A stretch of DNA of 64,000 bases from Oscillospiraceae bacterium (GTDB lineage: Bacteria > Bacillota > Clostridia > Oscillospirales > Ruminococcaceae): the NCBI GenBank assembly GCA_022768545.1, contig JALELV010000078.1, positions 1-64,000 of the forward strand, in the 5' to 3' direction. Positions within the stretch are counted from its first letter, which is position 1. Each line of letters starts with the position of its first letter. The notes under the pieces were generated by a model. It searched no databases. It had not been told where the DNA came from and was given only the letters and a program-made list of their open reading frames with translations. Positions 51,266-60,530 of this stretch are shown here, in pieces. A program made the translations under genes and the position numbers.

Positions 51266-51868
51266 TTATTGTTCCGTCTTTCGGGCCCGCAGCTTCTGCT
51301 CAAAGGCCCGCAGGGCCCGGCCCCGGTGGCTGATCCGGTCCTTTTCCGCGTCGGAGATCTCGGCAAAGCTGCCGCCCTCTACCAGAAATACCGGGTCGTA
51401 TCCAAAGCCGTTTTCCCCTCTTTTTTCATATCCGATGGCGCCCTCGCAGACGCCCTCCGTCTCCAGGGCCGTCCCGTCGGGGAACACACAGCAGATGGCG
51501 CTGACAAAGCGCGCCGTGCGTTTTTCCTCCGGCACGTCCCGCATGTTTTGCAAAAGCAGGTCGGTGCGGCCGCCGTCCTCAAGGCCCTCCCCGCCGTACC
51601 GGGCGGAGTACACCCCCGGCGCCCCGTCCAGCGCGTCCACACAAAGGCCGGAATCATCGGCGATGGCGGCAAGCCCGGAGAGACGCATGGCGGCCTCTGC
51701 CTTTAAGCGGGCGTTCTCCCGGAAGGTGCTCCCGGTCTCCTCCACGTCCGCCCGCAGGTTCAGGTCCTTTAAGCTGTATACCTCAAAGCCCATGGGCTCT
51801 AATATGCGGCGAAACTCCCGCACTTTGCCGGGGTTTCCGGTGGCGATGACAAATTTTTGCGTTTCCAT
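51266..51868 (-). CDS. rdgB: dITP/XTP pyrophosphatase
   Basis: A 200-aa RdgB/HAM1 nucleotide pyrophosphatase that removes ITP and XTP. The TGNPGKVREFRRIL motif (about residues 10-23), DDSGLCVDALDGAPGVYSARYGG and GYDPVFLVEG are diagnostic. The ATG at 51866-51868 is 3 nt from the ftsY stop codon, showing a tight arrangement. Confidence 0.96.
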   Translation of the reverse strand: METQKFVIATGNPGKVREFRRILEPMGFEVYSLKDLNLRADVEETGSTFRENARLKAEAAMRLSGLAAIADDSGLCVDALDGAPGVYSARYGGEGLEDGGRTDLLLQNMRDVPEEKRTARFVSAICCVFPDGTALETEGVCEGAIGYEKRGENGFGYDPVFLVEGGSFAEISDAEKDRISHRGRALRAFEQKLRARKTEQ

Positions 51869-51871
51869 CTC

Positions 51872-52801
51872 TTACGCCTCCCCGGAACCCGGCTCCGCCC
51901 CGTCAAACAGGGCCTCCACAAACTGGCGGGCGTCAAAGGGCTGCAGGTCGTCGATCTGCTCGCCCACCCCGATGTATTTGATGGGCACCCCCAGCTCCTC
52001 CTTGACGGCGATGACCACGCCGCCCCGGGCGGTGCCGTCGAGCTTGGTGAGCACGATGCCGGTGAGCCCCGCCGCCTCTTTAAACTGTTTTGCCTGGTTG
52101 ACGGCGTTCTGCCCGGTGGTGGCGTCCAGCACCAGCAGCACCTCGGTGTCGCTGTCCGGAGCCTCTCTGTGGATGACGCGGGAGATCTTGCTCAGCTCGT
52201 CCATCAGGTATTTTTTGTTGTGCAGCCGCCCGGCGGTGTCGCAGATGATAACATCCACCCCGCGGGCCTTGCCCGCGGTGATGGTGTCAAACACCACGGC
52301 GGCAGGGTCCGCCCCCTCGGTGTGCTTCACCATATCCACATGGGCCCGCTCCGCCCAAATGCCCAGCTGGTCGATGGCCGCCGCCCGAAAGGTGTCGGCC
52401 GCCCCCAGCAGCACCTTTTTGCCGCGCCGGGTCAGGTCCGCCGCCATCTTGCCGATAGTGGTGGTCTTGCCCACGCCGTTTACCCCGATGACCAGGATCA
52501 CGGAGGGCCGGGTGGAGATCTGCAGCTCCTCGCCGCCAGACATCATCTCCACTAAGATCTCCTTGAGTAGCGCCCGGGCCTTTTCCGGGTCCTTGCAGCC
52601 GGTCTCCTTCACCCGCTCCCGCAGGCGCCCGCACACCTTGGCGGAGGTGACGGCCCCCACGTCGCTCATGATGAGGATATCCTCCAGCTCCTCGTAGAGG
52701 GATTCCTCGATCTTCCCTGAGGAAAACAGGTTCTCAATATTTTTAAAAACGCCTCCCTTGGTCTTGCCAAGGCCTTCCTTCAGCTTTTGAAAAAAACCCA
52801 C
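51872..52801 (-). CDS. ftsY: Signal recognition particle receptor FtsY
   Basis: A 309-aa SRP GTPase. An N domain of helices is followed by the G domain: GVNGVGKTTTIGKMAADLT (P-loop), ICDTAGRLHNK, VLDATTGQNA and TKLDGTARGG. It lacks the long acidic N-terminal extension of E. coli FtsY, as usual in Firmicutes. I place the start at GTG 52799-52801, which follows AGAGGAG by 8 nt; an upstream in-frame TTG lacks a site. It is 33 nt downstream of smc. Confidence 0.96.
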   Translation of the reverse strand: MGFFQKLKEGLGKTKGGVFKNIENLFSSGKIEESLYEELEDILIMSDVGAVTSAKVCGRLRERVKETGCKDPEKARALLKEILVEMMSGGEELQISTRPSVILVIGVNGVGKTTTIGKMAADLTRRGKKVLLGAADTFRAAAIDQLGIWAERAHVDMVKHTEGADPAAVVFDTITAGKARGVDVIICDTAGRLHNKKYLMDELSKISRVIHREAPDSDTEVLLVLDATTGQNAVNQAKQFKEAAGLTGIVLTKLDGTARGGVVIAVKEELGVPIKYIGVGEQIDDLQPFDARQFVEALFDGAEPGSGEA

Positions 52802-52834
52802 GGTCTTGCTCCTCTCCCCGCGCAATGCGGAAGC

Positions 52835-55800
52835 TTATTTCATCCCCAGCTTGCTCTCCAGCTCTGTCACCTCCAGCTCCAGCAGTTTGGAGACGCCCTC
52901 TTCCTGCATGGTGACGCCGTAGAGGACGTCCGCCGCCTCCATGGTGCCCCGGCGGTGGGTGATTGCGATAAACTGGGTCTTGTCGTTGAGCCGGCGCAGA
53001 TAGGCGGCATACTTGGCCACGTTGACGTCGTCCAAAGCCGCTTCGATCTCATCCAGCAGACAGAAGGGGGACGGACGCACCTTGAGGATGGCAAAGTAGA
53101 TGGCGATGGCCACAAAGGCCTGTTCTCCGCCGGAGAGCGCCGCCAGGTTCTTGATGATCTTGCCCGGCGGCTGCACAAAGATCTCGATGCCCGCCTCCAG
53201 TACGTCCTGCTCGTCGGTCAGCTCCAGATGGGCCTTTCCCCCGCCGAACAGTTCCACAAAGATGCGGGAAAAGTTCTCGTTGATCCTGGTAAAATTATCG
53301 GCAAAAAGCTGCCGCATCTCCGCGGTCAGGTCCCGGATCAGCCGGGTGAGCTGGTCGCGGGAGCGCTCCACATCAGAGATCTGGGAGCTCATAAACTCGT
53401 ACCGCTGGGACACCTGTTCGTATTCCTCAATGGCCTCCAGGTTCACCGTGCCCAAAGCACGGATGCGGCTGCGGATCTCGCCCAGGCGCCGGTTCGCCCG
53501 GGGGATATCCTCCAGGGGCTTTGCCGCCGCCTCGGCCTCGGACCGGGTGAGCTCGTACTCGTCCCAGAGCTTTGCCACCATGCCGTCGTAATCCCTCTGC
53601 AGGGAGGTTTTTTTCTCCGTCAGCCGGTCCTGCTCGGCGGCAAGCTGCTCCTTGCGGATGATGACCTCCCGCTCCCGCCCCCGAAGCTCGGTGGATTCCT
53701 TTTCCAGTTCCCGGCGCTTTTGGGCAAGCTCCTCCGCCGAGTCCCTGTTCCCGCGGGCCTCCTGCTGCAGAGCCTCCCGCCTGGCGCCGAGCGCTTCGAT
53801 CTTTCCGGCAAGCTCTTTATTCTGCTGTTCATTCAGACGGATCTCTTCCTCCAGGGCGGCGATCCGGCGCGCGCGGTCCTCCCGGCGGCCCCGCTGCTCC
53901 TCAATGGCAAGGCGCAGCATCTCTTCGTCCTTGTGAAGGCCCATCAGCTGCAGCTGTACCTCCCCGCGGCGGGCCGCCGCGGCCTCCCGGTCGGCGCGCA
54001 GGGCAGCGGTCTCTTCCTCCAGCTGTTCTGCCAGGGCGTTTTTCTCCTCCAGCGCTGCGGAGGCCTCCGCAAGCTCTCGGTCGGAGCCTCCGGCAGAAGC
54101 CTCCAGCTCCGCAAGGCGCAGGGCAAGCGCCTCCCGCTCCTTCGCCGCGCCGTCCCGGGTCTTGGACAGATCCTTTAGGGAAAGCTCCAGGCGGTGCAGC
54201 TCCGCCTCTCCGCGGATGCGGTCCTCCTCGCATGTGCGGATCTCCCCGTTTGTACCGGTGAGCTGAGCCTCCAGGGCGGAGAGCTCTGCATCGATGCGGC
54301 GCAGCCGCTCCCGCAGGGGCTCCAGCTCCGTCTCGGCTCTGTCGGCCTCCTTTTTCAGGCGGTCGATCTCGCCCTGGCGGCTTAAAAGCCCGGAGGACTT
54401 CCCGATAAAGCCGCCGGTCATGGAGCCGCCGGTGTGGAACTGCTGTCCGTCCAGGGTGACGATACGGAATTTATAGCCGTAGGCCTTGGACATGCGGATC
54501 CCCTCGTCCAGGTCCTCCACCACGGCCACCCGCCCCAAAAGGGAATCCACCACGGCGCGGTAGCGGCTGTCACAGCCCACCAGATCCGCCGCCAGGCCCA
54601 CAAAGCCGGAGTATGCGTCCAGCCCCTGCACAGAAAGGCGGCTGCTCTTCACGGCGGTGAGGGGCAGGAAGGTGGCTCTGCCGGAACGGGACTCCTTGAG
54701 CAGGTTGATACAGCGGCGCGCCACATCCTCGTTTTCCACCACAATGTTCTGCAGCGCGCCCCCTAAGGCCACCTCGATGGCGGTGGCATATTTGCCCTCC
54801 ACCTCGATAAGCTTGGAAACGGCGCCGTGAACGCCCTTCACCGCGCCGCTGCGGCCTTGATTCAGCACAAAGCGCACGCTCTGGGCAAAACCCTCCATGC
54901 TCTTTTCCATGTCGAGCAGCAGGGCGGCCCGCTGCCGCTTTTCCTTTGCCTTGGCCTCCCCGGCCTCGATCTCCCGGGCAAGCTCCCTCTGCTTTTCAAG
55001 CCGTCCGGAGCGTTTGAGCTCCAGCCCCTTTACCGTGTTGGCAAGGGCCCGCAGGTTTTCCCCGGCCCCCTCCAGCAGCCCGGCACAGTCCTCGTACTCT
55101 TTCTGTACCTGCTGCAGCTGCCGGGCCCGCTCCTCCTGAGAGCGCTCCAGCAGCTCCGCCCTGGTTTTCAGATCCGCCTGGGAGTTCCGAGCGGTGACGG
55201 CGGCCACTTTAGCCTCCGAAACGCGAAGGGACAGCACGGCGGCCTCGTTTTTTAAGGCGCTCAGCTGCTCCTGCCGCCGCTGGATCTCCTCCCGGCGGGC
55301 GGCTTCGCTTTCCTCTTCCCGGCCGACCTGCTCCTCCAGTTCCCTCTTTTTGATCAGCAGGTGGTCGATCTCCCGGTTTTTTTCCTCCACAAACGCCTCG
55401 GTGTCCTCCCCGGCAAGCTGCTGCTCCCGAATCTCTCCCAAAAGGCGCTGGATGTTCTTTTCGTTGTGGAAAATATTGTTCTTCTCTACCGCCGCCTCGC
55501 TCTCTGCCGCCGCGGCCTCCTCCTCACGGGAGAGGGCCTCCCGGCGCAGCTCATCCATTCGGACAGCGGCCTGCTGCATCCCGGCAAAAAGCTCTTCGAG
55601 GCCCGACTCGATGCCGGAGAGCTCCTCCTCCACGGCCGTACTGTTTCCCTGTACCAGGGCAAGACGATCCTCTTCGGCGCGCAGCTGCTCCTTCAGGCGG
55701 TCCAGGTCCTTGAGCCAGAGGGATACCTCCAACTCCTTCTTTTCCTCCGCCAACAGCACAAATTCCTTTGCCTTTTCCGACTGGGCCCGCAAAGGGCCGA

Positions 55801-56404
55801 TGCGGCTCTCCAGCTCCGCCATGATGTCCCGCAGGCGCAGCAGGTTTTCCCCCGCCTGGGCCAGGCGGCGCTCCGCCTCGGTCTTGCGGTAGCGGAACTT
55901 GGAAATTCCCGCCGCCTCTTCAAAGATCTCACGCCGCTGGGTGCTCTTGGCCCCCACGATCTCCGAGATCTTGCCCTGGCCGATGATGGAGTAGCCGTCG
56001 CGGCCGAGGCCGGTGTCCATAAACAGTTCATGGATATCCTTAAGGCGCACCACCGTCCCGTTGATGCGGTACTCGCTCTCGCCGGAGCGGTACAGCTTCC
56101 GGGTGACCACCACCTGGTCGGCGTCTACCGGCATCTCCCGCGCCGTGTTGTCGATGGTAAGCTGCACCTGGGCGTAGCCCATGGCTCGGCGCAGTTGGGT
56201 CCCGCCAAAGATCACGTCCTCCATGCGGCTGCCGCGCAGGGTCTTGGTGGACTGCTCCCCCAGCACCCAGCGCACCGCGTCGCTGATGTTGCTCTTTCCG
56301 CTCCCGTTGGGGCCCACTACCGCGGTAAGGCCCCCGCCGAAATCCAGTTTTGTGCGGTCGGGGAAGGATTTAAAGCCCTGGAGCTCCAATGATTTTAAAT
56401 ACAA
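52835..56404 (-). CDS. smc: Chromosome segregation protein SMC
   Basis: An 1189-aa SMC ATPase, the usual size. The N-terminal Walker A is GPNGSGKSNISDAVRWVLG. Coiled coils run from about 165-500 and 670-1000. The hinge lies between (VRFVLNQGRSGAVKGVHGAVSKLIEV). The C-terminal head has LSGGEQAFVAIAIYFAIL and LDEIEAALDDVNVAKY. The start is TTG 56402-56404 with GGAGGAGG upstream, which lies inside the end of the radical SAM gene (10-nt overlap). A shorter family N-terminus (LYLKSLELQGFKSF) supports this choice. Confidence 0.97.
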   Translation of the reverse strand: MYLKSLELQGFKSFPDRTKLDFGGGLTAVVGPNGSGKSNISDAVRWVLGEQSTKTLRGSRMEDVIFGGTQLRRAMGYAQVQLTIDNTAREMPVDADQVVVTRKLYRSGESEYRINGTVVRLKDIHELFMDTGLGRDGYSIIGQGKISEIVGAKSTQRREIFEEAAGISKFRYRKTEAERRLAQAGENLLRLRDIMAELESRIGPLRAQSEKAKEFVLLAEEKKELEVSLWLKDLDRLKEQLRAEEDRLALVQGNSTAVEEELSGIESGLEELFAGMQQAAVRMDELRREALSREEEAAAAESEAAVEKNNIFHNEKNIQRLLGEIREQQLAGEDTEAFVEEKNREIDHLLIKKRELEEQVGREEESEAARREEIQRRQEQLSALKNEAAVLSLRVSEAKVAAVTARNSQADLKTRAELLERSQEERARQLQQVQKEYEDCAGLLEGAGENLRALANTVKGLELKRSGRLEKQRELAREIEAGEAKAKEKRQRAALLLDMEKSMEGFAQSVRFVLNQGRSGAVKGVHGAVSKLIEVEGKYATAIEVALGGALQNIVVENEDVARRCINLLKESRSGRATFLPLTAVKSSRLSVQGLDAYSGFVGLAADLVGCDSRYRAVVDSLLGRVAVVEDLDEGIRMSKAYGYKFRIVTLDGQQFHTGGSMTGGFIGKSSGLLSRQGEIDRLKKEADRAETELEPLRERLRRIDAELSALEAQLTGTNGEIRTCEEDRIRGEAELHRLELSLKDLSKTRDGAAKEREALALRLAELEASAGGSDRELAEASAALEEKNALAEQLEEETAALRADREAAAARRGEVQLQLMGLHKDEEMLRLAIEEQRGRREDRARRIAALEEEIRLNEQQNKELAGKIEALGARREALQQEARGNRDSAEELAQKRRELEKESTELRGREREVIIRKEQLAAEQDRLTEKKTSLQRDYDGMVAKLWDEYELTRSEAEAAAKPLEDIPRANRRLGEIRSRIRALGTVNLEAIEEYEQVSQRYEFMSSQISDVERSRDQLTRLIRDLTAEMRQLFADNFTRINENFSRIFVELFGGGKAHLELTDEQDVLEAGIEIFVQPPGKIIKNLAALSGGEQAFVAIAIYFAILKVRPSPFCLLDEIEAALDDVNVAKYAAYLRRLNDKTQFIAITHRRGTMEAADVLYGVTMQEEGVSKLLELEVTELESKLGMK

Positions 56405-57450
56405 GTTTCTGCCTCCTCCTCGCCGCGGCGTCCCGCCGCTTTCTGCCCCTTTTCCTCTTCCAGCCGGAACTCTCCCGGGGAAAGCCCCCCGTCGGAAAGT
56501 ACCCGGATGTTCCAGCCAAGCTCCGCCAGCCTCAGGATATTGCACCGGCGCTGCCCCACCGCCCGGGATATATCCCGGGGGTTTACCCGCAGCACCGCGG
56601 CTTTTGGGTCAAACTGCCGCTCTGAAAGCCCGCTCTGCACCCTTTGGAAAAAGATCCGGCCCTCCGCAAGCTCCCGGAAGGCGGGGTGATACGGCCCCGC
56701 CGTCAGGTCCTTTTCCAACGTCTGCGAGGCGTGCAGCCCCAGCCGGATGACCGGGATGCGGCGCTCCTCCTCAAAAAACAAAAGCAATCCGGCGCAGAGC
56801 TCCACCGCCGCCTCCAGGCTCAAGGGCTCAAACAGCCCCGCCCGGTACAGGCGCTCAAGCTCCGTGCCCGCGATGACCACCGTGGGGTAAATGCGCACGC
56901 AGTCCGGCCGAAGACCCGCCGTTTCGCGGGCCGTCCTCCAGATCGTCTCCTCCGTGTCTCCATAAAGCCCCGGCATGATCTGCAGCCCCACAAAAAAGCC
57001 GTGTTCCCGCAAAACGCCCACCGCCCGGTGCACCGCCGCGCTGTCGTGCCCTCTGCGGTTGAGGGCCAGCACCCGGTCGTCCATGGACTGTACCCCCAGC
57101 TCCACCGTGGTGACGCCGTACCGCTTTAAAATGCGGCAGGTCTCCCCATCCACGGCGTCCGGGCGGGTGGAGATGCGTATCCCGGCGCAGAGCCCCCGCT
57201 CCACAAAGGGAAAGGCCGCCTCCAAAAGCGAAACCATCTTATCGCGGGGAATGGCGGTAAAGCTCCCCCCGAAAAAGGCGATCTCCGCCTCTCTTCCCGC
57301 AAGCCCCTCAAAGACCCGGGCGCAGGCCCGGGACACCTCCCGGGGGTCGGGAGGTCCGCCGCTGCCGGAGATCCGCCGCTGGTCGCAAAAGCTGCAGCGG
57401 TTGGGGCAGCCCAGATGCGGCACAAAAAACGCGACGTTTGCGTGCTTCAC
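56395..57450 (-). CDS. Radical SAM protein (Elp3-like), function unknown
   Basis: A 351-aa radical SAM protein. The cluster motif is HLGCPNRCSFCDQRR (C-x3-C-x2-C, residues 14-28), and the family pattern IAFFGGSFTAI follows. TVELGVQSMDDRVLALNRRGHDSAAVHRAV resembles the Elp3/YtqA branch. There is no clear acetyltransferase domain at the C-terminus. It may act on tRNA or a cofactor, but I do not know. Translation starts at ATG 57448-57450 and overlaps the rnc stop by 4 nt; it ends within smc's ribosome-site region. Confidence 0.88.
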   Translation of the reverse strand: MKHANVAFFVPHLGCPNRCSFCDQRRISGSGGPPDPREVSRACARVFEGLAGREAEIAFFGGSFTAIPRDKMVSLLEAAFPFVERGLCAGIRISTRPDAVDGETCRILKRYGVTTVELGVQSMDDRVLALNRRGHDSAAVHRAVGVLREHGFFVGLQIMPGLYGDTEETIWRTARETAGLRPDCVRIYPTVVIAGTELERLYRAGLFEPLSLEAAVELCAGLLLFFEEERRIPVIRLGLHASQTLEKDLTAGPYHPAFRELAEGRIFFQRVQSGLSERQFDPKAAVLRVNPRDISRAVGQRRCNILRLAELGWNIRVLSDGGLSPGEFRLEEEKGQKAAGRRGEEEAETCI

Positions 57451-58121
57451 TGCCCCATCAGGGCCAGCGCTTCCTTGGCCGCCATCTGCTCCGCGTTCTT
57501 TTTGGATCGTCCCTCCCCCCGGCCGATCACATTGCTGTTGAGGCGCACCTCCACTACAAAGCGTTTGTCATGGTCGGGGCCGGTCTGATCCACCAGCGCA
57601 TAGGAGACATGCTCCTCCGGGTTTTGCTGGATGATCTCCTGGAGCATGGTCTTGTAATCTTGAAAGGTGACCTTGCCATGGTCCTCAATGACGTCCTTGA
57701 CAAAGCCCATGACGAACCGGGCGGCGGGTTCCATGCCGCCGTCCAGGTAGATGGCGGCGATCAGCGCCTCAAAGGCGTCCGCCAGAATGGACGGGCGCTC
57801 CCGCCCGCCGGTGTTCTCCTCGCCCTTGCCCAGCATCAGGCAGCCGCCCAGGCCGATCAGCCCCGCGAACTGGCACAGGGCCATTTCGCACACCAGGGAG
57901 GCCCGCAGCTTGGTGAGCTCCCCCTCGGGAAGATGGGAATAGTGCCGGAAGAGATAATCCGACACGATGATGGACAGCACCGCATCACCCAAAAACTCCT
58001 GCCGTTCGTGGCTGGGGATATTTTTTTTCACCTCGTTGGCATAGGAGGAATGGGTCAGGGCGATAGTAAGATATTTTTCCTGTTTAAACTGATACCCGAT
58101 GATCTGCTGCAGATCCTTCAA
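57447..58121 (-). CDS. rnc: Ribonuclease III
   Basis: A 224-aa double-strand-specific RNase. The signature ERQEFLGDAVLSIIVSDYLF lies around residue 39, with LADAFEALIAAIYLDGG as the second metal-binding segment. A C-terminal double-stranded RNA-binding domain follows from about residue 155 (AEQMAAKEAL). The start is TTG 58119-58121 after GGCGGTG. acpP, usually between plsX and rnc in Firmicutes, is absent. Confidence 0.96.
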   Translation of the reverse strand: MKDLQQIIGYQFKQEKYLTIALTHSSYANEVKKNIPSHERQEFLGDAVLSIIVSDYLFRHYSHLPEGELTKLRASLVCEMALCQFAGLIGLGGCLMLGKGEENTGGRERPSILADAFEALIAAIYLDGGMEPAARFVMGFVKDVIEDHGKVTFQDYKTMLQEIIQQNPEEHVSYALVDQTGPDHDKRFVVEVRLNSNVIGRGEGRSKKNAEQMAAKEALALMGQ

Positions 58122-58157
58122 ACGGTCTCACCGCCTTTTTTCCGATTGCTTTTTGTT

Positions 58158-59168
58158 TTACGCTTCCCCGCCGGTCTCCTTCATTTGGGCCAGCGCCTTC
58201 TCGATCTCGGGGATCACGCCCTCGCCGGCGATCCTGGCCGCCTGGCGCACCGCGTTTTTAAAGGCTTTGGCATTGGAGCTGCCGTGGGCCTTGATAACCG
58301 GCTTGGAGATGCCGATGAGCATGGAGCCGCCGTATTCGGTGTAATCCATGGTCTTTTTAAACTCCATCATGCCCTTTTTCAGGCAAAGGGCGGCCAGCTT
58401 GGTGCCGATGTTTTTATAAAAGACGCCCTTGATCTGGCCGATAAGGGCGGAGCTGAGCCCCTCGGTGAGCTTTAAGATCACGTTGCCGGTAAAGCCGTCG
58501 CACACCGCCACGTCACAGCCGTTTTTCGGAAGCTCCCTGGCCTCCACGTTGCCGATAAAGTTAACGGGGGCCAACTGCAGACGGCGGTAGGTCTCCAGGC
58601 GGAGCTCGTCGCCCTTGGTTTCCTCCACCCCCACGTTCACAAGCCCCACCCGCGGGTTTTTGACCCCCAGGATCTTCTCCATATAAATGGAGCCCATGAT
58701 GCCGAACTGCACCAGCATCTCCGGGCGGCACTCCACGTTGGCGCCGCAGTCCACCAGGGCAAATTTTCCGCCCGCGGAGGGGATGATGGGTGCCAGGGCG
58801 GCGCGCTTGATGCCCTTGATGCGGCGGACAATGGTGGAAGCGCCCACCACAAAGGCCCCCGTGCTGCCCGCGCTGACAAAAGCATCGCCCTGCCCATCGG
58901 CCAGCAGACGCATGCCCACCGCCATGGAAGAATCCCGATACGCGGTGCGGATCTCGGTGGGGTCCGCCTCCATATCCATCACCTGGGAGGCATGGACGAT
59001 CTCCATGCCGTCCAGCGAAATTCCGTTTTCCCCGGCGCATTTCCGGATAGCAGCCTCGTCCCCGGTGAGGACGACCGAAACCTGCAGCTCGTCGGCGGCC
59101 ATGCGGCAGCCCTTTAGTACTTCCAGCGGGGCATTGTCCCCGCCAAAGGCGTCCACAATGATCTTCAT
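58158..59168 (-). CDS. plsX: Phosphate acyltransferase PlsX
   Basis: A 336-aa enzyme that makes acyl-phosphate from acyl-ACP for phospholipid synthesis. The N-terminal MKIIVDAFGGDNAPLEVLKG, then VSAGSTGAFVVGASTIV and ALAPIIPSAGGKFALVDCGAN, then VAVCDGFTGNVILKLTEG are diagnostic. The ATG 59166-59168 follows GGGAGG. It lies between trmFO and rnc. Its partners rpmF, fabD and acpP are not in the window. Confidence 0.96.
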   Translation of the reverse strand: MKIIVDAFGGDNAPLEVLKGCRMAADELQVSVVLTGDEAAIRKCAGENGISLDGMEIVHASQVMDMEADPTEIRTAYRDSSMAVGMRLLADGQGDAFVSAGSTGAFVVGASTIVRRIKGIKRAALAPIIPSAGGKFALVDCGANVECRPEMLVQFGIMGSIYMEKILGVKNPRVGLVNVGVEETKGDELRLETYRRLQLAPVNFIGNVEARELPKNGCDVAVCDGFTGNVILKLTEGLSSALIGQIKGVFYKNIGTKLAALCLKKGMMEFKKTMDYTEYGGSMLIGISKPVIKAHGSSNAKAFKNAVRQAARIAGEGVIPEIEKALAQMKETGGEA

Positions 59169-59186
59169 GCTGATTCCTCCCTGTTT

Positions 59187-60530
59187 TTATCTTAATCCCG
59201 GCAAAGCGGGCGGCGGCACAAAGCCCTCCTCCCGCAGGCAGCGTTCCAGGCTCTCCAAAGCCCGGCGGGCCACCGCGCCGTAGCGCTGGGCCTTGTCGCG
59301 GATACGCTCCTCCAAAGGCGGCAGGAGCCCCATATTACAGCCCATGGGCTGAAAGTTTTCCACCGTCCGGTCGCTGATATAGTGCATCAAAGCGCCGAGC
59401 ATGGTGTCCCGCGGCAGGATGAGAGGCTCCCGCCCCTCAAGGGCCCTGCCCGCGTTGATCCCGGCCAGGATCCCCGACGCGGCGGACTCGATATACCCCT
59501 CCACGCCGGTCATCTGCCCCGCGAAGAAAATGCGCGGGTCGCTTCTCAGGCGGGAGGCGCAGTCCAGTACCCGGGGGCTGTCCAAAAAGGTGTTGCGGTG
59601 CATCACGCCGTAGCGTATAAACTCGGCCTGCTCCAACCCCGGGATCATGCGGAACACCCGTTTCTGCTCAGGGAACTTCAAATTAGTCTGGAAGCCCACC
59701 AGGTTGTACAGGGTGCCGTCCGCGTTTTCCCGGCGCAGCTGCACCACCGCCCAGGGACGGTGGCCGGTACGCGGGTCGGTGAGACCCACGGGCTTCAGCG
59801 GCCCAAAACGGATGGAATCCTCCCCGCGGCGGGCCAGCACCTCCACCGGCATACAGCCCTCGTAAACCCGGAAGTCCCGCTTGTCAAACTCCTTGAGCTC
59901 CACCGATTCGGCCGAGACAAGCGCCGCGTGAAAGCGCTCGTATTCCTCCCGGTTCATGGGGCAGTTGATGTAATCCGCGTCCCCTCGCCCGTAGCGGGCG
60001 GCCGCGAAGGCCTTGTTCATATCCACAGACTCCGCGGAAACGATGGGCGCCGCGGCGTCAAAAAAGCTCAGGCTGCCGTGCCCTAACTTTTCCCCGATGG
60101 CCGCAGAGAGGGCCTCAGCGGTGAGGGGGCCGGTGGCCACCACCACAATGCCCTCCTCCGGAAGCCGCGTGACCTCCCCCTCCTCCAGCCGGATGCGGGG
60201 GTGGGAGCGGATCTTCCCGGTGACAAGGTCGGAGAAAAGAGTCCGGTCAACAGCTAAAGCGCCGCCGGCGGCGACGCTGGTCTGTTCGGCGCAGAGGAGG
60301 ATGAGCGACCCTAAGCAGCGCATCTCCTCCTTCAGCAGCCCGGCGGCCGATTCCACCCGCATGGCCTTCAGGGAGTTGGAGCATACAAGCTCCGCCAGGC
60401 CGGCGTAGGAATGGGCCGGAGAATATTTTTGAGGCTTCATTTCACAGAGCGTCACGTCCACGCCCCGCTGCGCCAGCTGCCAGGCGGCCTCGCACCCTGC
60501 CAGGCCGGCGCCGATCACCGACGCTCTCAA
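59187..60530 (-). CDS. trmFO: tRNA (uracil-5-)-methyltransferase, folate-dependent
   Basis: A 447-aa FAD protein that methylates U54 of tRNA using methylene-tetrahydrofolate. The FAD motif VIGAGLAGCEAAWQLAQRG is at the N-terminus. YAGLAELVCSNSLK and TGVEGYIESAASGILAGINA are typical. The start is TTG 60528-60530, which overlaps the topA stop by 4 nt. The topA-trmFO order is common in Firmicutes. Confidence 0.96.
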   Translation of the reverse strand: MRASVIGAGLAGCEAAWQLAQRGVDVTLCEMKPQKYSPAHSYAGLAELVCSNSLKAMRVESAAGLLKEEMRCLGSLILLCAEQTSVAAGGALAVDRTLFSDLVTGKIRSHPRIRLEEGEVTRLPEEGIVVVATGPLTAEALSAAIGEKLGHGSLSFFDAAAPIVSAESVDMNKAFAAARYGRGDADYINCPMNREEYERFHAALVSAESVELKEFDKRDFRVYEGCMPVEVLARRGEDSIRFGPLKPVGLTDPRTGHRPWAVVQLRRENADGTLYNLVGFQTNLKFPEQKRVFRMIPGLEQAEFIRYGVMHRNTFLDSPRVLDCASRLRSDPRIFFAGQMTGVEGYIESAASGILAGINAGRALEGREPLILPRDTMLGALMHYISDRTVENFQPMGCNMGLLPPLEERIRDKAQRYGAVARRALESLERCLREEGFVPPPALPGLR

